A stretch of 38,099 bases of DNA from Acidisphaera sp. (GCA_019240395.1 JAFAYM010000040.1:1-38099); one strand, 5' to 3'. Shown: positions 18,157 to 26,686, numbered from the stretch's first letter. Notes: generated by a model from the letters alone, not told the origin. Numbers and translations: made by a program.

Positions 18157-19563
18157 GTGGCGGCGACCGAGGTCAAAGTCCCCGATATCGGCGATTTCAA
18201 GAACGTTCCGATCATCGAGATCCACGTCAAGGTGGGCGACCCGGTGAACGCCGAGGACCCGCTGATCACGCTCGAGTCCGACAAGGCGACCATGGACGTG
18301 CCGGCGCCGTCGCAGGGCACCGTCGAGGCGCTGCTGGTCAAGCTCGGCGATCGGGTCAGCGAGGGCATGCCCATCCTCCGGCTGCGCGCCGATGAGGGCG
18401 CGATGACGCAGCCGCCCTCGCTGCTGGCGCAGCAGGATCCGACCCCGCCGGCCCGGCCGGCGCCGGCGCCCCCCGCCGGAACCGCGGCACCCGCGGCGAG
18501 CGTCGGCGCCCATCCCGCCGCCACGGCGGGAGCGGGCCAGGGTTCCGCCACCGAATCCATGCCGCATGCCAGCCCGGCGGTACGCCGGGTCGCGCGCGAG
18601 CTCGGCGTCGACCTCGGGAAGGTCCGCGGCAGCGGCGAGAAGGGCCGCATCACCAAGGAGGACGTGGTCGGCTTCGTGCGCGGACCCGCCGCCGCCCCGG
18701 CCGCCGCCGCACCCACGCCGAGCGCACCCACGCCGAGCGCGCCCACGCCGAGCGCACCCACGCCGAGCGCGCCCACGCCAAGTGCACCCACGCCGAGTGC
18801 ACCGGTGCCGGCTGCGCCTGCAGGTGCGGGGATTCCGGAAATCCCGGCCCAGGACTTCGGAAAGTTCGGCCCCGTCGAGGTCCGGCCCCTGTCGCGCATC
18901 AAGCGGCTGTCCGGCCCGCATCTGCATCGCGCCTGGCTCAACGTGCCGCACGTCACGCAGAACGACGAGGCCGACATCACCGACCTCGAGAAATATCGCA
19001 AGGAGCTCGATACCGCCGCCAAGGATGCCGGCTACCGCGTCACCCTGCTCGCCTTCCTGATGAAGGCCAGCGTCTCCGCGCTGAAGCAGTTTCCCGAGTT
19101 CAACAGCTCGCTGTCGCCGGAGAAGGACGCGCTGATCCTCAAGAGCTACTACAATATCGGCGTCGCCGTGGACACGCCGGATGGCCTCGTCGTGCCGGTG
19201 GTGCGCGATGTCGACCGCCGCGGCATCGGCGAGCTCAGCCGCGAGCTCGGCGCCATCTCCAAGCGCGCGCGTGACGGCAAGCTCAGCGCCACCGACATGC
19301 AGGGCGGCACCTTCACCATCTCCAGCCTCGGCGGCATCGGCGGCACCGGCTTCACGCCGATCGTCAACGCGCCGGAGGTGGCGATCCTCGGCGTGGTGCG
19401 CTCGAAGATGGCGCCGGTGTGGAACGGCGAGAGCTTCGTGCCGCGCATGATGCTGCCGATCTCGCTGTCCTACGATCACCGGGTGATCGACGGCGCGCTC
19501 GCCGCCCGCTTCGCCCGGCAGCTCTGCCACGTCCTCGAAGACGTGCGCCGGCTGATCCTCTGA
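18157..19563 (+). CDS. aceF: Pyruvate dehydrogenase E2, dihydrolipoamide acetyltransferase
   Basis: This 468-residue core subunit transfers acetyl groups from lipoamide to CoA. In order: one lipoyl domain at about 4-78 with the modified Lys43 in E-S-D-K-A; an Ala/Pro-rich linker; a peripheral-subunit-binding domain (S-P-A-V-R-R-V-A-R-E-L-G-V-D, then G-R-I-T-K-E-D-V); a second linker of six Ala-Pro-Thr-Pro-Ser repeats; and the catalytic domain ending with S-Y-D-H-R-V-I-D-G, which holds the active-site His and Asp. E. coli E2 has three lipoyl domains; here one is in E2 and two are on E3. ATG 18094 would add 21 residues unlike the family. Confidence 0.95.
   Translation: MAATEVKVPDIGDFKNVPIIEIHVKVGDPVNAEDPLITLESDKATMDVPAPSQGTVEALLVKLGDRVSEGMPILRLRADEGAMTQPPSLLAQQDPTPPARPAPAPPAGTAAPAASVGAHPAATAGAGQGSATESMPHASPAVRRVARELGVDLGKVRGSGEKGRITKEDVVGFVRGPAAAPAAAAPTPSAPTPSAPTPSAPTPSAPTPSAPTPSAPVPAAPAGAGIPEIPAQDFGKFGPVEVRPLSRIKRLSGPHLHRAWLNVPHVTQNDEADITDLEKYRKELDTAAKDAGYRVTLLAFLMKASVSALKQFPEFNSSLSPEKDALILKSYYNIGVAVDTPDGLVVPVVRDVDRRGIGELSRELGAISKRARDGKLSATDMQGGTFTISSLGGIGGTGFTPIVNAPEVAILGVVRSKMAPVWNGESFVPRMMLPISLSYDHRVIDGALAARFARQLCHVLEDVRRLIL
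18709..18798 (+). repeat. 15-bp in-frame tandem repeat encoding the E2 linker
   Basis: Six near-identical 15-bp units (consensus GCRCCCACGCCGAGC) encode Ala-Pro-Thr-Pro-Ser six times. The alanine codon alternates GCA/GCG along the array, and the last units vary at the serine codon (AGT). Such Ala/Pro repeats form stiff, mobile linkers in E2 proteins. Repeat number probably changes by slippage without breaking the frame. Confidence 0.9.
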
Positions 19564-19574
19564 GGGAACCCGAC

Positions 19575-21623
19575 ATGCCAACGGTAGAAATCAAGGTTCC
19601 CGATATCGGCGACTTCAAGAACGTGCCGGTGATCGAGATCCACGTCGCCGCGGGGTCGAAGGTCGCTCCCGAGGATCCGCTGATCACCCTGGAATCGGAC
19701 AAGGCCACCATGGACGTGCCGGCGCCGCAGGCCGGCACGGTCACCGAGCTGATGGTGAGGACCGGCGATCGCGTGTCGGAAGGCAGCCTGATCCTGCTGC
19801 TCGAGGCCGAGGGTGCCGCCGCGGCGCCGGCGAGGCAGACCGTGAAGGAGGAGGCCGAGCCGCAGCCGGAAGGACCGCCCTCGAGCTACGGCTCGCCCGC
19901 CGGCGTCTATGACGCGATCGATGTCGCCGTCCCCGACATCGGCGATTTCAAGAACGTGCCGATCATCGAGGTGCACGTCGCGAGCGGCGATCAGGTCCGC
20001 GCCGAGGACCCGCTGATCACCCTCGAATCCGACAAGGCCAGCATGGACGTGCCGGCACCCACCGCCGGCACCGTCACCGAGCTGCTGGTCAAGACCGGCG
20101 ACCGCGTCTCGCAGGGCTCACCGATCCTGCGGCTGCGCACCGGCCAGGCCCCGGCCGCCGCCCAGGCGCCGCGCGCCGCCCCCGCACCACGTCCGCCGAG
20201 CTCGGCGCCGAGCGATCTGCAGGCCGAGGTGCTGGTGCTCGGCGCCGGTCCCGGCGGCTACAGCGCCGCCTTCCGCGCCGCCGACCTCGGCAAGAAGGTC
20301 GTGCTTGTCGAGCGCTGGCCGATGCTCGGCGGCGTGTGTCTCAATGTCGGCTGCATCCCTTCCAAGGCGCTGCTGCACGCGGCGAAGGTGATTTCCGAGA
20401 CCCAGGAGATGGCATCGCACGGCCTCAGCTTCGGCCCGCCGGCGACCGATCTCGACAAGCTGCGGGGCTGGAAGGACGGCGTGGTCAAGCGCCTGACCGG
20501 CGGGCTGAGCGGCCTCGCCCGGCAGCGCAAGGTCACCGTCGTGCAGGGCGTCGGGCAGTTCGTCTCGCCCAACCAGGTGCAGGTGCAGGCCAACGGCGTC
20601 GCCAAGACCGTCGGCTTCGAGCAGGCGATCATCGCCGCCGGCTCCGAGCCGATCACCCTGCCCTTCATTCCCCACCAGGACCCGCGCGTGCTCGACAGCA
20701 CCGGGGCGCTGGAGCTGGGGAACATACCCGGCCGGCTGCTGGTGCTCGGCGGCGGCATCATCGGGCTGGAGATGGCGACGGTCTATCACGCGCTCGGCTC
20801 GCGGATCACCGTCGTCGAGCTGATGGACCAGATCATCCCCGGCACCGACAAGGACATCGTCACGCCGCTGATGAAACGCATCGAGAAGCAGTACGAGGCG
20901 ATCCATCTCAAGACCAAGGTCACCAAGGTCGAGGCGACCGGCGAGGGGATCGTCGCGCATTTCGAGGGCGGCCGCGCGCCGGCGACGGACCGCTTCGATG
21001 CCATCCTGGTCGCCGTGGGCCGGCGGCCGAACGGTCGTGTGATCGGCGCCGAGAACGCCGGCATCACGGTGGACGAGCGCGGCTATATCCCGGTCGACCG
21101 CCAGATGCGCACCAACGTGGCGAACATCTTCGCCATCGGCGACATCGTCGGCCAGCCGATGCTGGCGCACAAGGCGACGCACGAGGCCCACGTCGCGGCC
21201 GAGGTGGCGGCGGGCCGCAACAGCTCCTTCGACGTGAAGGTGATCCCCTCGGTCGCCTACACCGATCCGGAAGTGGCGTGGGTCGGCCTGACCGAGAACG
21301 AGGCGAAGGCGCAGGGCGTCAAATACGGCAAGGGGGTGTTTCCCTGGGCCGCCAGCGGCCGCTCGCTCTCGCTCGGGCGCGACGAGGGCCTCACCAAGGT
21401 GCTGTTCGAGGAGGCGACGCATCGCATGATCGGCTGCGGCATCGTCGGTCCGAATGCCGGCGACCTGATCGCCGAGGCGGCGCTGGCCATCGAGATGGGC
21501 TCGGACGCCGCCGACGTCGGCCTGACCGTGCATCCGCATCCCACACTGTCCGAAACCATTGGCATGGCCGCGGAGGCGTTCGAGGGGACGATTACCGACC
21601 TGTACATCCCGAAAAGGAAGTAA
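19575..21623 (+). CDS. lpdA: Dihydrolipoamide dehydrogenase (E3) with two N-terminal lipoyl domains
   Basis: This 682-residue flavoprotein reoxidises dihydrolipoamide with NAD+. Residues 1-79 and 115-188 are two lipoyl domains with the modifiable lysines Lys43 and Lys154, each in E-S-D-K-A. The E3 part starts near 217: FAD fold G-A-G-P-G-G-Y (223-229), redox pair Cys255/Cys260 in C-L-N-V-G-C, NAD site G-G-G-I-I-G-L-E-M-A, second FAD block I-F-A-I-G-D-I-V-G and the C-terminal H-P-H-P-T-L-S-E active-site pair (about 653-660). An ordinary E3 is about 470 residues; one fused lipoyl domain is known in several proteobacteria, but two are less usual. The stop TAA runs into a family A repeat. Confidence 0.95.
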   Translation: MPTVEIKVPDIGDFKNVPVIEIHVAAGSKVAPEDPLITLESDKATMDVPAPQAGTVTELMVRTGDRVSEGSLILLLEAEGAAAAPARQTVKEEAEPQPEGPPSSYGSPAGVYDAIDVAVPDIGDFKNVPIIEVHVASGDQVRAEDPLITLESDKASMDVPAPTAGTVTELLVKTGDRVSQGSPILRLRTGQAPAAAQAPRAAPAPRPPSSAPSDLQAEVLVLGAGPGGYSAAFRAADLGKKVVLVERWPMLGGVCLNVGCIPSKALLHAAKVISETQEMASHGLSFGPPATDLDKLRGWKDGVVKRLTGGLSGLARQRKVTVVQGVGQFVSPNQVQVQANGVAKTVGFEQAIIAAGSEPITLPFIPHQDPRVLDSTGALELGNIPGRLLVLGGGIIGLEMATVYHALGSRITVVELMDQIIPGTDKDIVTPLMKRIEKQYEAIHLKTKVTKVEATGEGIVAHFEGGRAPATDRFDAILVAVGRRPNGRVIGAENAGITVDERGYIPVDRQMRTNVANIFAIGDIVGQPMLAHKATHEAHVAAEVAAGRNSSFDVKVIPSVAYTDPEVAWVGLTENEAKAQGVKYGKGVFPWAASGRSLSLGRDEGLTKVLFEEATHRMIGCGIVGPNAGDLIAEAALAIEMGSDAADVGLTVHPHPTLSETIGMAAEAFEGTITDLYIPKRK

Positions 21624-21745
21624 GGCGAGGGGCTCTGCCCCTCGACCCCGGCAGGGACCGTCGTCCCTGCACCCTTCTACTTAAGTAATGGGGTCTGGGG
21701 CCCGCGGCCCCAGCGGGGTCGAGGGGCGGAGCCCCTCGCCTTCTT
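21622..21745. repeat. Family A palindromic repeat, full copy
   Basis: This 124-bp element fills the whole gap between the converging lpdA and thiG genes. The left arm starts AAGGCGAGGGGCTCTGCCCC within the lpdA stop codon; the right arm ends GGAGCCCCTCGCCTTCTT at the thiG stop. The centre is CTACTTAAGTAAT, and each arm has an inner hairpin (GCAGGGACCGTCGTCCCTGC; CTGGGGCCCGCGGCCCCAG). The 2-bp arm-tip changes keep pairing. It is well placed to act as a two-way terminator. Confidence 0.8.
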
Positions 21746-22557
21746 CACTTGATGAGCCCGGTCAGCGGACTCGAAGGATCGGCCCCCATCCGCCGCGGCA
21801 TCCGCCCGGCGAGGCGGCACAGCCGCCCCGCCTCCACCGCCGCCTTCATCGCCCGCGCCATGCGCACGGGGTCCTTGGCGTGCGCGATCGCCGAGTTGAG
21901 CAGCACCGCGTCGCAGCCGATCTCCATGGCGATCGCCGCGTCCGACGCGGTGCCCACGCCGGCGTCGACCAGCACCGGCACGCCGGCCTGCTCGATGAGC
22001 AGCGACAGCATCGCCGGGTTCTGCACCCCGAGCCCCGAGCCGATCGGCGCACCCAGCGGCATGATCGCGACACAGCCCATCTCCTCCAGCCGCTTGGCGG
22101 CCACCGGATCGTCGGCGCAGTAGACCATCACCTCGAAGCCGTCGCGGATCAGCGCGTCGGCCGCCTCGAAGGTGGCGGTCATGTCGGGATAGAGGTGCGG
22201 CGGCGGCCCCAGCACTTCGAGCTTCACCAGGTTCCAGCCGCCGGCCTCGCGCGCCAGGCGCAGGGTGCGCACCGCGTCCTTGGCGGTGTGGCAGCCCGCG
22301 GTATTGGGCAGATAGGTGTAGCGCTTGGGATCGACGTAGTCCTGCAGCATCGGCGCCTTCGGATCGGACAGGTTCACCCGCCGCACCGCGACGGTCACCA
22401 TCTCCGCACCGCTCGCCTCGATCGCCGCAGCGGTCTCCTCGAGGTCCTTATATTTGCCCGTGCCGACCACCAGGCGGGAGCGGAAGCGCCGTCCGGCCAC
22501 GGTCCAGCTATCTTCCTGGGGCGCAAGTTCTGGGGTTGCCTGGATCGCTCCGTCCAT
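21745..22557 (-). CDS. thiG: Thiazole synthase
   Basis: This 270-residue cytoplasmic enzyme builds the thiazole phosphate ring of thiamine from deoxyxylulose phosphate, dehydroglycine and ThiS-bound sulfur. Family marks are R-L-V-V-G-T-G-K-Y near residue 28, the V-T-V-A-V-R-R-V block, L-P-N-T-A-G-C-H-T, the Schiff-base lysine in L-V-K-L-E-V-L-G, and [11 protein letters not shown] plus [11 protein letters not shown] phosphate-binding loops. It starts one base after the thiS stop, so the two proteins are made together. The supply of thiamine diphosphate matters for the neighbouring aceE product, but a shared control is not visible. Confidence 0.97.
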   Translation of the reverse strand: MDGAIQATPELAPQEDSWTVAGRRFRSRLVVGTGKYKDLEETAAAIEASGAEMVTVAVRRVNLSDPKAPMLQDYVDPKRYTYLPNTAGCHTAKDAVRTLRLAREAGGWNLVKLEVLGPPPHLYPDMTATFEAADALIRDGFEVMVYCADDPVAAKRLEEMGCVAIMPLGAPIGSGLGVQNPAMLSLLIEQAGVPVLVDAGVGTASDAAIAMEIGCDAVLLNSAIAHAKDPVRMARAMKAAVEAGRLCRLAGRMPRRMGADPSSPLTGLIK

Positions 22558-22558
22558 C

Positions 22559-22789
22559 TCAGCCGCCTCCGATGAAGTGCACGATTTCCAGGGCGTCTCC
22601 CGGCTCCAGCCAGGTCTCGTGATAGGCGGATCGCGGCACGATCGCCTCGTTGCGCTCGACCGCCACCTTCCTGGTGTCGAGCCCGAGCCGCCCGATCAGC
22701 CCGGCGACGGTCAGCGGAGCGTCGAGCGACCGGCTCTCGCCGTTCAGCGTGAGGACCAGGGACGGCGGCATGACCTCGGTTTGGAGCAT
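22559..22789 (-). CDS. thiS: Sulfur carrier protein ThiS
   Basis: This small ubiquitin-fold protein of 76 residues ends in Gly-Gly-Gly, supplying the di-glycine end that carries sulfur as a thiocarboxylate to ThiG. Typical marks are L-N-G-E-S-R near the start, [12 protein letters not shown] and the [12 protein letters not shown] end. Two in-frame ATGs (22789 and 22771) each follow GAGGTC and lie in an 18-bp direct repeat, so the start is ambiguous; the shorter form (70 residues) fits the family better. No thiamine riboswitch was seen upstream. thiG follows after one base. Confidence 0.92.
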   Translation of the reverse strand: MLQTEVMPPSLVLTLNGESRSLDAPLTVAGLIGRLGLDTRKVAVERNEAIVPRSAYHETWLEPGDALEIVHFIGGG

Positions 22790-22803
22790 GACCTCAGTAT
22801 GGT
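22768..22803. repeat. 18-bp direct repeat duplicating the thiS start region
   Basis: GCATGACCTCGGTTTGGA (22768-22785) and GCATGACCTCAGTATGGT (22786-22803) differ at only three positions. On the minus strand each unit supplies a GAGGTC-ATG start signal in the thiS frame. Confidence 0.8.
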
Positions 22804-22873
22804 GCTTCGCGCGCTCCGGACAAGAAACCCCAGCGGTTGGACCGACTCAGCCCCCTGTGCTACCCGGAGTTCC

Positions 22874-23347
22874 ATGCCCCCGCCGCTCGTCGCCGTGCTG
22901 AACGGGCCGAACATGAACATGCTGGGCCTCCGGCAGCCCAAGCTCTACGGCGCCGCGACGATCGACGACGTCGAGACGCTCTGTGCGGAAGTGGCGGAAG
23001 AACTCGGCATGGCCATCGACTTCCGCCAGACCAACGCCGAGGGCGAGCTGATTTCCTGGGTGCAGGAATGCCGCGGCCGCGCGCAGGGCATCGTCATCAA
23101 CCCCGCCGGCTACACCACCACCTCGATCGCCCTGATGGACGCGCTCCTGGCCTGCGAGCTGCCGGTTATCGAAGTGCACGTCACCAACATCCACCGCCGC
23201 GAGGAATTCCGCCAGCACTCCTATGTCTCCAAGGCGGCCGTGGGGGTGATCGCCGGCCTCGGCGTGCGCGGCTACGCGCTGGCGCTCAACGGCATGGCCG
23301 ATCTGCTGGAGGAGGCAGGCGCCTTCAAGGGGAGGCCAGTGGGATGA
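22874..23347 (+). CDS. aroQ: 3-Dehydroquinate dehydratase, type II
   Basis: This 157-residue enzyme performs the third step of the shikimate pathway, 3-dehydroquinate to 3-dehydroshikimate. The type II signature is complete: L-N-G-P-N-M-N-M-L-G near residue 9, the catalytic Tyr in K-L-Y-G, Q-T-N-A-E-G-E-L-I, I-N-P-A-G-Y-T-T-T-S and E-V-H-V-T-N-I-H-R-R-E-E-F-R with the active-site His. The ATG has GGAG a few bases upstream. The stop overlaps the accB start (ATGA). The aroQ-accB-accC order is common in bacteria, and the proteins are cytoplasmic. Confidence 0.97.
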   Translation: MPPPLVAVLNGPNMNMLGLRQPKLYGAATIDDVETLCAEVAEELGMAIDFRQTNAEGELISWVQECRGRAQGIVINPAGYTTTSIALMDALLACELPVIEVHVTNIHRREEFRQHSYVSKAAVGVIAGLGVRGYALALNGMADLLEEAGAFKGRPVG

Positions 23348-23793
23348 CCCGGGTGCCGTACGACGCCGAGGCGATCCGCGCCCTCGCGGCGATTCTGAAC
23401 GAGACCGGCCTGGCCGAGCTGGAGATTTCCGACGGGGACAGCCGCATCCGCCTGGTCCGCGGGATCGCCGCGGCCATGCAGGTCGGGGTGGCCGCCTCTC
23501 CCCTCCCGGTTGCCGCGCCGGGGATGGTGCCGGAGACGGCCAACGATGATGCGCGCCATCCCGGCGCGGTGCTCAGCCCGATGGTCGGCGTCGCCTATCT
23601 CTCGCCGGAGCCGGGGGCGCCGCCCTTCGTGACGCCGGGGCAGGAAGTCGCCGCCGGCCAGACGCTGATGCTCATCGAGGCGATGAAGACCTTCAACCAG
23701 ATCAAGGCGCCGAAGCCCGGCACGGTCGCGCGCATCCTGGTCGCCACCGGCGCCCCCGTCGAGTATGGCGAGCCGCTGCTGATCCTGGATTGA
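23344..23793 (+). CDS. accB: Acetyl-CoA carboxylase biotin carboxyl carrier protein
   Basis: This 149-residue carrier holds the biotin that shuttles CO2 between biotin carboxylase and carboxyltransferase in fatty-acid synthesis. The N-terminal part ([18 protein letters not shown]) fits the AccB dimer/complex region. A Pro/Ala linker leads to the biotinyl domain with the acceptor Lys115 in E-A-M-K and the protruding-thumb segment [12 protein letters not shown]. It starts in the aroQ stop (ATGA). The biotin carboxylase gene follows within a few bases, but its start is unusual. Confidence 0.96.
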   Translation: MTRVPYDAEAIRALAAILNETGLAELEISDGDSRIRLVRGIAAAMQVGVAASPLPVAAPGMVPETANDDARHPGAVLSPMVGVAYLSPEPGAPPFVTPGQEVAAGQTLMLIEAMKTFNQIKAPKPGTVARILVATGAPVEYGEPLLILD

Positions 23794-23800
23794 GACGCTG

Positions 23801-25138
23801 CTGTTCGAGAAGATCCTGATCGCCAATCGCGGCGAGATCGCGCTGCGCATACAGCGCACCTGCCGCGAGTTGGGCATCCCGACGGTCGCCGTGCACTCCA
23901 CCGCCGACGCCGAGGCGATGCATGTGCGCCTGGCCGACGAGAGCGTCTGCATCGGCCCGCCGGCGGCGCGCGACAGCTACCTCAATATCCCCGCCCTGCT
24001 GTCGGCCGCCACCATCACCGGCGCCGACGCCATCCATCCCGGCTACGGCTTCCTGTCGGAGAACGCCGGCTTCGCCGAGACGGTGGAGGCGCACGGCCTG
24101 ACCTTCATCGGCCCGTCTCCCGAGCATATCCGCATGATGGGCGACAAGATCGCCGCCAAGCGGGCGATGGCCTCGCTCGGCGTGCCGTTGGTGCCGGGCT
24201 CCGACGGCGCGCTGCCCGACCTGGCGACGGCGCGCGAGGTAGCGGCGGGCATCGGCTATCCCGTGCTGATCAAGGCCGCGGCCGGCGGCGGCGGGCGCGG
24301 CATGAAGGTCGCGGCGGACCCCTCGGAGCTCGAGGATGCCTGGCGACTGGCGCGCGCCGAGGCCCGCGCCGCGTTCGGCAACGATGCCGTGTACATCGAG
24401 GCCTATCTCGACAGGCCGCGCCATATCGAGCTGCAGGTGCTGGCCGACGCGCACGGCAACGTGGTGCATTTCGGCGAGCGCGACTGCAGCCTGCAGCGGC
24501 GCCACCAGAAGCTGCTGGAGGAGGCCGGCTCGCCGGCGCTGAACCCCGCCGCGCGCGACGCGCTCGGCGAGACGGTGACGGGTGCGCTGGCGCGGCTCGG
24601 CTACCGCAACGCCGGCACGCTCGAGTTCCTCTATCAGGACGGCCGCTTCGCCTTCATCGAGATGAACACCCGCCTGCAGGTGGAGCACCCCGTCACCGAA
24701 ATGGTCTGCGGCGTCGACCTGGTGAGCGAACAGATCCGCATCGCCGCCGGCCAGGAGCTCGGCTATCGGCAGTCCGATATCGCCTTCTCCGGCCACGCCA
24801 TCGAGTGCCGCATCAATGCCGAGGACCCGATCGGCTTCACCCCGACACCAGGCCGGGTCACCACCTATCACGCGCCTGGCGGCCTCGGCGTGCGGATCGA
24901 TTCCGCACTCTACGCCGGCTGTTTCGTGCCGCCGTATTATGACAGTCTGGTTGCCAAGCTGATCGTGCACGCGCCGCGCCGCGCCGACGCGATCAACCGG
25001 CTGCGCCGCGCGCTCGACGAGTTCGCCGTGCATGGCATCCAGACGACGGTTCCGTTGCACCAACGCATCGTCGACGATCCGGAGTTTCAGGCCGGGGACT
25101 ACACGATCCACTGGCTTGAGAACTTCGTAGCAAAGTAA
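23801..25138 (+). CDS. accC: Acetyl-CoA carboxylase biotin carboxylase (non-canonical start)
   Basis: This ATP-grasp enzyme carboxylates biotin on AccB. The homologous frame begins with [16 protein letters not shown] and contains [34 protein letters not shown] and [14 protein letters not shown], giving about 446 residues against 449 in E. coli. Between the in-frame stop at 23780 and the conserved block there is no ATG, GTG or TTG: the candidates are ATT 23789, ACG 23795, CTG 23798 and CTG 23801. I placed the start at CTG 23801, which best matches relatives. The first usual start, TTG 23870, would delete an essential motif. Confidence 0.9.
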   Translation: MFEKILIANRGEIALRIQRTCRELGIPTVAVHSTADAEAMHVRLADESVCIGPPAARDSYLNIPALLSAATITGADAIHPGYGFLSENAGFAETVEAHGLTFIGPSPEHIRMMGDKIAAKRAMASLGVPLVPGSDGALPDLATAREVAAGIGYPVLIKAAAGGGGRGMKVAADPSELEDAWRLARAEARAAFGNDAVYIEAYLDRPRHIELQVLADAHGNVVHFGERDCSLQRRHQKLLEEAGSPALNPAARDALGETVTGALARLGYRNAGTLEFLYQDGRFAFIEMNTRLQVEHPVTEMVCGVDLVSEQIRIAAGQELGYRQSDIAFSGHAIECRINAEDPIGFTPTPGRVTTYHAPGGLGVRIDSALYAGCFVPPYYDSLVAKLIVHAPRRADAINRLRRALDEFAVHGIQTTVPLHQRIVDDPEFQAGDYTIHWLENFVAK

Positions 25139-25149
25139 TACCAGCCGGG

Positions 25150-25171
25150 TTGGCGGGCGGAGGCGCGCCAA
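25150..25171 (+). terminator. Possible accC terminator hairpin
   Basis: The sequence folds into a stem of eight pairs with one mismatch around GGAG, beginning TTGGCGGGC and ending GCGCGCCAA, 12 bases after the accC stop. It is followed by ATAAA rather than a run of T, so intrinsic termination is only a possibility. Confidence 0.35.
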
Positions 25172-25183
25172 ATAAAGGGCGCA

Positions 25184-25278
25184 ATACCAGTTCTCGGAAG
25201 CGCCGACTCATGACCGTCATATCAGCGAAGCGGGATCCCCATGTGCGGCGTGGACCCCCGCTTTCGCGGGGGTGACGA
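25184..25278 (-). repeat. Family B hairpin repeat, copy 3 (inverted)
   Basis: Read on the minus strand it matches the copy at 437-554: the perfect hairpin at 25254-25273 (8-bp arms, 4-nt loop), the CCACGCCGCAC spacer, a decayed second hairpin (GGATCCCGCTTCGCTGAT) and the tail ATGAGTCGG...CGAGAACTGGTATT. It lies in the gene-free gap 25139-25452, which also holds a possible terminator, an AT-rich inverted repeat (25311-25342) and a weak family A-like segment (25352-25409). Confidence 0.7.
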
Positions 25279-25310
25279 TAATGGGTTGCGCTCTGTGCGG
25301 CCTCCCATAA

Positions 25311-25342
25311 ATACCAAGGTCATCAGTTATGACAGTTGGTAT
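25311..25342. repeat. AT-rich inverted repeat upstream of aat
   Basis: ATACCAAGGTCAT (25311-25323) and ATGACAGTTGGTAT (25329-25342) form an imperfect inverted repeat. ATACCA also occurs at 25138 and 25185, and its complement ends the other family B copies, so this is probably part of a repeat end rather than an operator. It is the most AT-rich patch in the gap. Confidence 0.4.
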
Positions 25343-25351
25343 AATCATAAG

Positions 25352-25409
25352 AAGGCGAGCGCGCCTTGCTCCTGCGCGACGGGTCCCGCGGAGGGAGAAC
25401 CCCTCGCCT
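25352..25409. repeat. Weak family A-like repeat before aat
   Basis: The segment starts AAGGCGAG and ends ACCCCTCGCCT, as the family A arms do, but the interior differs (CTTGCTCCTGCGCGACGGGT). It ends about 44 bp before the aat start. It is either a diverged copy or chance similarity. Confidence 0.35.
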
Positions 25410-25452
25410 CGATTTGCTGGCGCGCGCCCCGCGTTCTCACGCAAAATGGGCC

Positions 25453-26112
25453 ATGTCACGCCGCTCGTTCGAGATCACGCCGGACCTCATGCTGCGGGCC
25501 TACCGCGCCGGCCTGTTCCCGATGGCGGAGACCCGGCGCGGCGACCGGCTCTACTGGCTCGACCCGGAGCAGCGTGGCGTGCTGCCGCTTGCCGAGTTCC
25601 ACCTGTCGCGCCGGCTGCTGCGCACCGTGCTCTCCGCCGGCTTCGACATCTCCGCCGACACCGATTTCGCCGCCACCATCCGCGGCTGCGCCGCCGCGGT
25701 GCCGGGCCGCGAAGACACCTGGATCAATGCCGAGATCGAGCGCCTGTTCCTGCAGCTGCACGCCCAGGGCCACGCCCATTCCATCGAGTGCCGGCAGCGC
25801 GGCCGGCTGGTCGGCGGCTTGTACGGGGTGACGCTCGGCGGCGTGTTCTTCGGCGAGAGCATGTTCAGCCGCGTCCGCGACGCCTCGAAGGTGGCGCTGG
25901 TGCATCTCGTCGCGCGGCTGCGCCTCGGCGGCTACCGGCTGCTCGACACCCAGTTCGTCACCGCCCATCTCGCGCAGTTCGGCGCGCAGGAGATCCCGCG
26001 CGACCGCTACAAGCTGCTGCTCGCCGGCGCCATCGACGTGGCGGCGCGCTGGCTGGCCGCCCCGGCTCCGGCGCTGCTCGATGCCGAAATCCGGGCGATG
26101 GCAGGGCACTGA
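25453..26112 (+). CDS. aat: Leucyl/phenylalanyl-tRNA-protein transferase
   Basis: This 219-residue cytoplasmic enzyme adds Leu or Phe from aminoacyl-tRNA to proteins with basic N-termini, marking them for ClpAP breakdown. Family marks are the [10 protein letters not shown] start, [40 protein letters not shown] and [11 protein letters not shown]. The ATG at 25453 is the natural family start; the frame extends upstream into a repeat. The next gene begins one base after the stop. aat near accC is seen in other alphaproteobacteria. Confidence 0.96.
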   Translation: MSRRSFEITPDLMLRAYRAGLFPMAETRRGDRLYWLDPEQRGVLPLAEFHLSRRLLRTVLSAGFDISADTDFAATIRGCAAAVPGREDTWINAEIERLFLQLHAQGHAHSIECRQRGRLVGGLYGVTLGGVFFGESMFSRVRDASKVALVHLVARLRLGGYRLLDTQFVTAHLAQFGAQEIPRDRYKLLLAGAIDVAARWLAAPAPALLDAEIRAMAGH

Positions 26113-26113
26113 A

Positions 26114-26686
26114 ATGCGGCCAAATCTGCATGGACCGGCGCTCGGCGCCCTGCTGTTCGTGCTCGCCGCCGGTGCCCGCGCGCAGGACCGGCCGCAGACC
26201 ACGCCGACGCGCGACGTGGATATCACCTACCGGGTGACGCGCGCCGGCCAGACGCTGCAGGAACGCACGCGCTGGCTGGCGGCGGCGGAGAAGGAGCGGG
26301 TAGAACCGCCTGGCGCGGAGGAGTCTTACGTCCTCATCGACCGCCGGGCTCACCTCATGGAAGTGGTGAACACCCAGTCGCGGACGGTGCTGGACATGCC
26401 GACCCCGATCGCCGACCCGCTCTCGCCGGGACCCCAGGCGCGCTTCACGCGCATCGGCGAAGACACCGTGGCGGGTCTCGGCTGCACCGAATGGCAGAGT
26501 GCGGTCGGCACCCTGCCCCGGACATCGCTCTGCCTGACCGCCGACGGCGTGCTGCTGCGGCTGCGCAGCGGCACCAGCACGCTGGCCGAGGCGATCGCCG
26601 TGCAATACGCCCCGGCCGATGACGCGGCGTTCCGCATCCCCGCCGACTACCATCACGAGTCGGCGCCAGGACCGGAGCCGCGATGA
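26114..26686 (+). CDS. Secreted protein of unknown function
   Basis: I do not recognise this 190-residue protein. Residues 1-24 form a clear signal peptide (hydrophobic ALGALLFVLAAG, cleavage near A-R-A-Q), so the mature protein is probably periplasmic. It contains two cysteines, in L-G-C-T-E-W and S-L-C-L-T, about 20 residues apart, which could pair. The pattern of beta-strand-like segments (D-I-T-Y-R-V, Y-V-L-I-D-R-R, T-V-L-D-M-P) suggests a small beta-rich fold. Its stop overlaps the MsrQ-like gene (ATGA), so the two are probably co-translated and may work together at the membrane. An upstream ATG at 26081 lies inside aat. Confidence 0.7.
   Translation: MRPNLHGPALGALLFVLAAGARAQDRPQTTPTRDVDITYRVTRAGQTLQERTRWLAAAEKERVEPPGAEESYVLIDRRAHLMEVVNTQSRTVLDMPTPIADPLSPGPQARFTRIGEDTVAGLGCTEWQSAVGTLPRTSLCLTADGVLLRLRSGTSTLAEAIAVQYAPADDAAFRIPADYHHESAPGPEPR

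Noticed and set aside
18709-18798. CRISPR-like array
   Set aside because: Units are 15 bp, directly adjacent without spacers, and encode an in-frame Ala-Pro linker.
22790-22873. Thiamine (TPP) riboswitch upstream of thiS
   Set aside because: GGGGCTGAGTC is present on the minus strand, but the other conserved parts (the CUGAGA context with ACCCUUGAACCUGAU and the later GCGUAGGGA) are missing, and the gap is only about 85 bp.
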